From contig CAYVZZ010000132.1 of assembly GCA_964456185.1 (NCBI GenBank), positions 1 to 5,900 of the forward strand: DNA of 5,900 bases. Direction: 5' to 3'. The stretch's first letter is position 1; each line of letters begins with the position of its first letter. The DNA comes from CAYVZZ01 sp964456185. Lineage in GTDB: Bacteria > Pseudomonadota > Gammaproteobacteria > Pseudomonadales > Alcanivoracaceae. A model generated the notes under the pieces. It was not told the DNA's origin and searched no databases. It saw only the letters and a list, made by a program, of their open reading frames with translations. Shown piece by piece: positions 1 to 4,574 of this stretch. The position numbers and the translations under genes were made by a program.

Positions 1-23
1 CCTTGTGATTGCCTGCTTTATGC

Positions 24-42
24 CTCGCTGCGAACAGCTAGG
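24..42 (-). other. Small UUCG-loop hairpin over the comF stop codon
   Basis: On the minus strand CCTAGCTG, TTCG, CAGCGAGG can fold into an 8-position stem with one A·G mismatch and a UUCG loop. The TAG stop of comF lies in the 5' arm. No T-tract follows within the remaining bases of the window, so this is not a convincing intrinsic terminator. It could be a 3' mRNA-end structure or chance. Confidence 0.25.
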
Positions 43-751
43 ACTTGTTCAGAGGGCTTGGCATGACACGACATAACGTCCAAAGGTCGACTTGTATTGC
101 GCCTGCGTTTAATAAGACGCGTGTCGCTTCGTTGGCGGTACTACCGGTGGTCATGACATCGTCAATCAAAATGATGTGGCGATCAGTCACTGTTTTGCAG
201 ACACGGAATTGACCGCGAATGCCCGAACGGCGTTGCCTGCCGGATAAGCCTTGCAGCATGGGCGCCACACGCGGTTGGTTGAGTGCCTTGTAAAGTGGCA
301 CGCCGGTATGCTTTGCCAATTGTGCCGCAAAGCGTTCGGCCTGATTGAATCCCCGTAGTCCATGACGCCGCCAGTGAATGGGGATGGGAACTAAAAGGGA
401 GTTGTCGGTTATGTCATGGAGCGGCAGGTAGGGGAGCCAGATGTCGGTGAGCAAGGGCTCGAGTGCCAGTTGGCCGTGGTGTTTGTAATGGTTAATGAGC
501 CGGTTGAGGGGAAATCGGTATAGCCAGGTGCAGTGGCTGCGGCTAAATAAAGGTGGCTGCTCAAGACAGCGACCACAGAGCTGCCCCGCATCTGCCTCGC
601 CACAGGGTAGGCTGCATCGACATACAGGGCGAGAGGGAGCTGGTAGGCGGGCCAGACAGCTGTGACAAATTGCCCGGTTGTGCGTTAAAGGCTGTCGGCA
701 CAGGCCGCAGAGTGATAGCTGTAAACAGTTGGTGAATCGAGTGAGACGCAT
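38..751 (-). CDS. comF: ComF-family phosphoribosyltransferase-like protein
   Basis: This 237-residue protein has the two-part layout of the ComF/GntX family. The N-terminal part carries paired cysteines that look like zinc ligands: C15xxC18, C29xxC32, C44xC46 with C50, and C59xxC62. The C-terminal part is a type I phosphoribosyltransferase fold: VPIPIHWRR near 121-129, RGFNQAE near 133-139, a QxxLSGRQRR segment near 167-175, and the PRPP-binding signature ILIDDVMTTGST at 194-205 with acidic pair D197-D198. Family members support DNA uptake in competent bacteria, or use of exogenous DNA as a nutrient, in the cytoplasm; no enzymatic substrate is firmly established. The ATG at 749-751 has a good Shine-Dalgarno site (AAAAGGA, 5 bases upstream) and the stop is TAG. 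It lies 31 bases downstream of the ABC1 kinase gene on the same strand, so the two are probably co-transcribed. Length is normal and all key motifs are intact. The family call is firm; the precise role in this organism is inferred. Confidence 0.93.
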   Translation of the reverse strand: MRLTRFTNCLQLSLCGLCRQPLTHNRAICHSCLARLPAPSRPVCRCSLPCGEADAGQLCGRCLEQPPLFSRSHCTWLYRFPLNRLINHYKHHGQLALEPLLTDIWLPYLPLHDITDNSLLVPIPIHWRRHGLRGFNQAERFAAQLAKHTGVPLYKALNQPRVAPMLQGLSGRQRRSGIRGQFRVCKTVTDRHIILIDDVMTTGSTANEATRVLLNAGAIQVDLWTLCRVMPSPLNKS

Positions 752-782
752 GCAATTCCTTTTGCAGGGGGCGTGTCTTTTT

Positions 783-2105
783 TTAAAGAAAATCCGGTAG
801 TTCGTCCATGCCGCCCCACATGTCGATACGGTTGTCGTTGAAGACGTTTAGTTCGGGAGCGAGCGCTTGAACGTATCGATCAAAATAGAGGAATTGCTTT
901 AACAAGAGCGCAAATTCGCGGGGAAAACGGATGCCATGCTGCTCGCCAATGCGTATGAGGTCACGTAGCACATGGTTCACTTCCTGGTCGTTTTTGTCGG
1001 CTTGCATCAGGCTGATTGGGTCGACTTCGGTAAAACTGTCGCCCAGCTGGGACAGGTCGCGTGCGAGAGCCTCTTCATCTACTTTCTCACGCGTCATGCC
1101 GATAATGGCCATGCAGCGGGCAATTTCGCGGTGGTCGCCACGGCCAATGGCATCCAAGAAACTGGACAGGGCTGCCCAAGTGCTGTGCCGCACGCGCCCG
1201 ACGATGCCGAAATCAATGAAGCCAACCCGACCATCCTCTAATAGCATTAGGTTGCCGGCGTGAACGTCGGCGTGGAAAAAGTCGCAGCTGATGAGGCTGG
1301 AAAACCAAGTATTTAGCGCATTAATTAGGGTTTGTGCCGGGTCGTCGGTATATCGCTTTAATACCGACAGGTCAGTCAGTGGCACGCCAAAGAAGCGTTC
1401 CATCGTAAGCACCTTTGCGGTGCTGTATTGATGGTAGGGGTGTGGGGCGACCGCGCTGGTGTTGCCCGTTTGCTGTAGAAAGGCGTTGAAGTCGTCTAAA
1501 TGTTTGGCTTCCAGTAGAAAATCGCATTCCTGCAGCATGGACGATTGCAGTTCGTCGATAATGCCCGAGATGGCCTCGCGGGAAAAACCTGGCGTAAGGC
1601 TTTCAGTAATGCGTGATGCGAGATAAAGAAAGTTGAAGTCGGTGAGCAGAATATTGGCGACACCAGGGCGCTGCACTTTGATCACCACGTCACTGCCGTC
1701 TTTCAATTTGGCCGCATGCACCTGGGCGATAGAGGCCGATGCCAAGGGTTTGGGATCGACCCAGTGGTAAAGGGTTTCGAGCGGTGCGCCCAATTCGGAC
1801 TCAATGGTCTGGCGAATGTAGTGAAAGGCAAGGGGCGGGGTTTGATCTAGGCACTTTTGAAACTCCTCGACGTATTCGGCAGGAAATAAAGACGGGGAGC
1901 TGGCAATAAATTGGCCTAATTTGATATAGGTCGTGCCCAGCCGTTCGACTGTTTCGCGCAACAGCTGAGGTAAAGGCGGGCGGGAGCCTAATAGCCAGGC
2001 GATGCCCGTGCGTCCTAACACGCTCATGGTCTGGGCGACGCGCAAGCCGCCTTTTACAGTATCTCCCGCTAAATGCCAGCCTTGTCGTGGTGTGGTTGTT
2101 GCCAT
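783..2105 (-). CDS. ABC1/AarF-family atypical protein kinase-like ATPase
   Basis: This 440-residue protein belongs to the ABC1/ADCK/UbiB family of kinase-like ATPases, which in several lineages support ubiquinone biosynthesis or other isoprenoid-lipid metabolism. Visible motifs in order are the family-specific KxGQ (K62-L-G-Q65), the Ala-rich loop replacing the kinase glycine loop (ASASIAQVH, 122-130), the ATP-binding lysine K143 in VIKVQRPG, the ExD motif in QECDFLLEAKHL (E193, D195, E199), the catalytic-loop equivalent HADVHAGN (278-285), and the metal-binding DFG (298-300). It lacks the hydrophobic C-terminal membrane pair of E. coli-type UbiB and ends at about 440 residues instead of about 545, so it is more likely an AarF-like paralogue than UbiB itself. 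The catalytic loop reads HADVHAGN where UbiB has HADPHPGN. The ATG at 2103-2105 has a Shine-Dalgarno site AAGGGA 9 bases upstream. It leads a likely two-gene operon with comF and is transcribed away from the TRAP operon. The family is certain; the substrate is unknown. Confidence 0.92.
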   Translation of the reverse strand: MATTTPRQGWHLAGDTVKGGLRVAQTMSVLGRTGIAWLLGSRPPLPQLLRETVERLGTTYIKLGQFIASSPSLFPAEYVEEFQKCLDQTPPLAFHYIRQTIESELGAPLETLYHWVDPKPLASASIAQVHAAKLKDGSDVVIKVQRPGVANILLTDFNFLYLASRITESLTPGFSREAISGIIDELQSSMLQECDFLLEAKHLDDFNAFLQQTGNTSAVAPHPYHQYSTAKVLTMERFFGVPLTDLSVLKRYTDDPAQTLINALNTWFSSLISCDFFHADVHAGNLMLLEDGRVGFIDFGIVGRVRHSTWAALSSFLDAIGRGDHREIARCMAIIGMTREKVDEEALARDLSQLGDSFTEVDPISLMQADKNDQEVNHVLRDLIRIGEQHGIRFPREFALLLKQFLYFDRYVQALAPELNVFNDNRIDMWGGMDELPDFL

Positions 2106-2351
2106 CGTGTTGCGTCCCTTTTGAATACGCCGCCTATTGTCGCCATGTCGTCACATTGCGCAAGTATTGGCCGCTTTTTTGTGAGGCGATTTCTGGCAGA
2201 TGGCCGCCCTGACTGTACGGCTTTTGTGTTGAGCCATTGTTTTTTGTCGTCATGCGCTTGTACCATTCTTCGACATTGGGTAGCCTTCGAAAGCCTCCAA
2301 TATTGAATATTCATAAAAACCTACAAAGACAGAACAACAAGGGGACATCGG
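2106..2351. promoter_or_regulatory. Divergent intergenic region between the ABC1 gene and the TRAP operon
   Basis: This non-coding 246-base stretch separates two divergent operons, so it must hold promoters for both. Near the plus-strand gene there is an AT-rich block (2299-2318) containing tandem AATATT copies (2299-2304 and 2306-2311); the second lies within the palindrome GAATATTC (2305-2312). Just upstream are a TTCGAA palindrome (2286-2291) and a repeated AGCCT. I could not find a strong sigma-70 pair: TTCGAA (2286-2291) with TATTCA (2308-2313) at 16-base spacing, and TTGTTT (2237-2242) with TACCAT (2261-2266) at 18-base spacing, are both weak. For the minus-strand operon, TTGCGC followed by GACAAT on the reverse strand is a weak candidate. 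A GGCCGC hexamer occurs twice (2169-2174 and 2202-2207). Short reading frames crossing the region show no convincing protein features. Confidence 0.35.
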
Positions 2352-3371
2352 ATGAAACCGTCATCGCTCCGTTCGCTATTCCGCCTACTTGGCGTGGCTG
2401 CCCTCGCGGTCGCCATGCAAGGCTGTGGCATGATTTATAAAACTACCGGCGACGTTCTCGTCAGTTACGGCAAATCTGCCATGATGCCCTATGTTATGAC
2501 CCAAGGTGACGTCGGCATGGCGTGTGCGTTGGGGCTGGCGACCACCCCACTATTGATGTCGTTCCAGACAGTGGGTTCAGAGCCTAAGCAATTGGCTCCC
2601 ATGGTTTATACCACCGCCGCAACCTGCAGTGATACCAAGAAGTTGGAAGCGCAGCTGCATTACATGCGCGCCATTCGCGCCGGTAATGTATCGGCCGCGC
2701 AGGATGCCCGCATCATGCAAAAACGTTGGGCAGCTGTATCGGCTAAGCGACAGTTGATCGCATATAACAGCATGCTTGATGTATACGGCCCCATGAAAAA
2801 TGGCCAGTGCCCCGAGCTGGAAGATGACTTTGACCAGTTGGTTTGGTTGATCGGCAATCTAAGTGGCTTGCAGGCGTTGCTGAATGATACGACAGCTGGT
2901 GGCGCAGTCGGTGTGCCGCGTAATATTGCAGCTAACGCGGCTGATGCTGCCACCTGTGTTGATAGCGCAAAATGGTGGGGCGTGCCTAAGGGAATGCAGG
3001 CATCTGTTTGGGTGATGCTGCCTATGCTGGCTCCGGAAGGCGCAACTCCTTGGAAAATGCTGCAGCAATCTGCCCAGATTGGCTTCAGTAAAGGGGTGCG
3101 TCTAAGTAGTGCGCTCTATGCCATGGCTGCCTATAGTAAAGGTGATGATAAGCGGTTGAAGCAAGCTATCCGTGACTTTGCAGCGAACAGCGATCACGTT
3201 AATCCGAGTTATCGACAAATCGATGCCATTGCCAAATCGATGATTCTCGGTCTGTCTGATCGGCTTTGGACGAAAGCCACTGGCAAACGCACCCCTTATG
3301 GTGAGCTGGGTACCTTCTGGGATGACCCTAAGCTAGAACCAAAGATCGATATTCAAAGTCTGCTTAACTGA
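2352..3371 (+). CDS. TatT-like lipoprotein associated with a TRAP transporter
   Basis: This is a 339-residue predicted lipoprotein. The N-terminus has basic residues (K2, R7, R11), a hydrophobic stretch (12-22) and a lipobox-like M-Q-G-C with lipidated C25. Gly at +2 is not an inner-membrane-retention Asp, so outer-membrane anchoring facing the periplasm is plausible. The mature part is rich in Ala and helix-forming residues. It contains an early YGKSAMMPYV-type segment, cysteines C58, C92, C153 and C202, and short helix-turn-helix blocks (for example 94-145 and 248-277) that could form TPR-like repeats. Size, lipidation, helical content and position directly before a solute-binding protein and a TRAP permease match TatT, the accessory lipoprotein of TPAT transporters, which forms oligomers and contacts the binding protein. 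I infer the TatT assignment from context and general look; I cannot prove TPRs by eye. The ATG is preceded by AAGGGGA (2339-2345) at 6-base spacing. It is probably the first gene of the operon. Confidence 0.68.
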   Translation: MKPSSLRSLFRLLGVAALAVAMQGCGMIYKTTGDVLVSYGKSAMMPYVMTQGDVGMACALGLATTPLLMSFQTVGSEPKQLAPMVYTTAATCSDTKKLEAQLHYMRAIRAGNVSAAQDARIMQKRWAAVSAKRQLIAYNSMLDVYGPMKNGQCPELEDDFDQLVWLIGNLSGLQALLNDTTAGGAVGVPRNIAANAADAATCVDSAKWWGVPKGMQASVWVMLPMLAPEGATPWKMLQQSAQIGFSKGVRLSSALYAMAAYSKGDDKRLKQAIRDFAANSDHVNPSYRQIDAIAKSMILGLSDRLWTKATGKRTPYGELGTFWDDPKLEPKIDIQSLLN

Positions 3372-3381
3372 TTGTTTTGTT

Positions 3382-3399
3382 GCCGGGGGTAACCCCAGC
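3382..3399 (+). other. Intergenic hairpin with GUAA tetraloop before the binding-protein gene
   Basis: In the 48-base gap between the lipoprotein and binding-protein genes, GC-c-GGGG (3382-3388) pairs with CCCC-a-GC (3393-3399) around the loop GTAA (3389-3392), which fits the GNRA tetraloop class. There is one C·A mismatch. The structure ends 9 bases before the Shine-Dalgarno AGGAG (3409-3413), so it does not mask it. The following TACTTTTC is too short and offset to make a clear terminator. It may be an mRNA processing or stabilising element. Confidence 0.4.
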
Positions 3400-3419
3400 G
3401 TACTTTTCAGGAGAAAACT

Positions 3420-4439
3420 ATGTATTACAAGAAACTTATTAGCCTGTTGTTTATGGCGGCGATGCTCGCCGTTGCGCCCTTTGCGTCGGCCGCACCGCTG
3501 GTAAAACGCACACTCTGTGTGTTTGACGTGGTGGGTGCCAATGGCGACATGTACAACATGATGAAAGACTACAAGGCGGCTGCCGTACAGTGGGGCGTCG
3601 ACCTGCAACTGCAGCCCTACACGGATGAACGCATTGCCATGGAAGATTTTAAGTCCGGACATTGTGATGCGGTTGAGATAACCGGCATTCGTGCCCGCGC
3701 CTTCAATAAGTACATTGGTACCTTGGCGGCCGTTGGTGCAATCCCTAACTACAAGACACTGCGCACCGTCATTCGGGTGCTTTCTAGTGGTAGTCCTGCT
3801 ATCGAGAAGCATCTGAAAACCGGCCCGAATGAAGTGGCAGGTATTATTCCCATGGGGGCGGCTTACCTGTTTGTTGATGACCGTTCTATCGATACAGTTG
3901 GCGAATTGTCCGGTAAGAAAATTGCTGTCATGAAGTATGACCCGCAGGAAGCTAAAATGGCGCGTATGGTAGGTATGACGCCAGTGCTATCTGACATCAC
4001 CAACTTCGCCGGTCGCTTTAATAATGGCAGCGTGGATATCTGTTTTGCCCCCATTATGGCCTATAACGCCCTAGAGCTTTACAAAGGTTTGAGCCCTAAT
4101 GGCGGTATCGTGGATTATGTGCTGGGTCAATTGGTTTCCACCATGCTGATCAAATATGATCGTTTCCCTGAAGGGTTTGCACAACACTCTCGTGAGTGGG
4201 CCTTTAGCCAATACGATCGTGCGATCAAGCTAATTAAAAATGCCGAGGATGCGGTTGATCCTAAATGGTGGATTCACATTCCGGACGAAGATCGCGTCGA
4301 CTATAACGCTATGTTGCGTGAGTCTCGCATCAAGATGACCAAGCAAGGTTTGTATGATCCGGATATGACTCACTTGTTGTTCAAAGTGCGTTGTAGCCTT
4401 GATCCGTCACGCTTTGAATGTGCGGATCCGAAGGAATAA
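3420..4439 (+). CDS. Periplasmic TRAP-type solute-binding protein (AdeT1/2-like family)
   Basis: This 339-residue secreted protein starts with a signal peptide: K4-K5, a hydrophobic core (6-21) and a cleavage site near ASA-AP (after A24). The mature part follows the order of DctP-type TRAP binding proteins: an opening beta strand with TLCVFDVVG (31-39), a helix and strand with DLQLQPYTDE (61-70), FKSGHCDAVEITG (77-89), then GELSGKKIAVMKYD (161-174), a GMTPV turn (185-189), and FNNGSVDICFAP (200-211), the counterpart of the usual 'QxGxVDG' region. It seems to belong to the family named after Acinetobacter AdeT1/AdeT2 (formerly a DUF), whose members NCBI often calls 'putative solute-binding protein'; this is from memory. 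Cysteines C33, C82, C208, C325 and C334 suggest disulfides, notably C325-C334 at the C-terminus. The canonical DctP arginine after 'K-I' is Ala here (A169). The ATG has a strong AGGAG at 6-base spacing. Its role is to capture a solute for the downstream permease; the ligand is unknown. Confidence 0.85.
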   Translation: MYYKKLISLLFMAAMLAVAPFASAAPLVKRTLCVFDVVGANGDMYNMMKDYKAAAVQWGVDLQLQPYTDERIAMEDFKSGHCDAVEITGIRARAFNKYIGTLAAVGAIPNYKTLRTVIRVLSSGSPAIEKHLKTGPNEVAGIIPMGAAYLFVDDRSIDTVGELSGKKIAVMKYDPQEAKMARMVGMTPVLSDITNFAGRFNNGSVDICFAPIMAYNALELYKGLSPNGGIVDYVLGQLVSTMLIKYDRFPEGFAQHSREWAFSQYDRAIKLIKNAEDAVDPKWWIHIPDEDRVDYNAMLRESRIKMTKQGLYDPDMTHLLFKVRCSLDPSRFECADPKE

Positions 4440-4443
4440 TACG

Positions 4444-4500
4444 GCAGTAACCGGGTAGGGCAGCGAGTATTAGTGGTATATTCGTTGCCCTACCAACTGC
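4444..4500 (+). other. Strong intergenic stem-loop after the binding-protein gene
   Basis: Just past the stop codon of the binding-protein gene (4437-4439), bases 4454-4470 pair with 4478-4494 over 17 continuous positions, two of them G·U, around a 7-base loop (4471-4477). A further 5-bp outer helix GCAGT/ACTGC (4444-4448 with 4496-4500) closes it across an asymmetric internal loop (AACCG against A). No T-tract follows, so it is not a typical intrinsic terminator. Such structures between a binding-protein gene and its permease gene commonly protect the upstream mRNA from 3' exonucleases, giving more binding protein than permease. That role is inferred here. Confidence 0.75.
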
Positions 4501-4524
4501 ATCTTCCCGCCCCGCTACCAGAGC

Positions 4525-4574
4525 AGGGGACACCAATAACAATGTGCCGATGACGGCAGACTGCGGCTAAAAAA
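4525..4574 (+). promoter_or_regulatory. Leader with two overlapping mini-ORFs before the permease start
   Basis: A Shine-Dalgarno-like AGGGGACA (4525-4532), the same octamer found before the operon's first gene (2340-2347), precedes an ATG at 4542. That opens a 3-codon frame (M-C-R, stop TGA 4551-4553). Its stop overlaps a second ATG (4550) in an ATGA arrangement, opening a 6-codon frame (M-T-A-D-C-G) ending in TAA at 4568-4570, 4 bases before the permease ATG. The permease ATG has no convincing ribosome site of its own; only GCGG at 4563-4566 is near. Reinitiation from the mini-ORFs is therefore possible, but chance is not excluded. Confidence 0.35.

Noticed and set aside
931..1263. Plus-strand frames of 110 and 89 codons
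   Set aside because: Both are antisense to conserved catalytic regions of the ABC1 kinase and show no recognisable protein features.
2169..2207. Repeated GGCCGC hexamer as an operator pair
   Set aside because: Only six bases match, the 27-base gap between copies has no symmetry, and chance is a sufficient explanation.
2069..2440. Short open frames on both strands in the divergent intergenic region
   Set aside because: They overlap each other and the starts of the flanking genes. They have no good ribosome sites or domain features, and the region is better read as regulatory.
3333..3812. Minus-strand 159-codon open frame
   Set aside because: It is antisense to the well-supported binding-protein gene. 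Its translation has an irregular composition with no domain or signal, so it is a shadow frame.
4444..4500. Intrinsic transcription terminator
   Set aside because: The stem is strong, but no T-tract follows, and a same-strand permease gene that belongs to the same transporter comes next. It is kept as an intergenic RNA structure.
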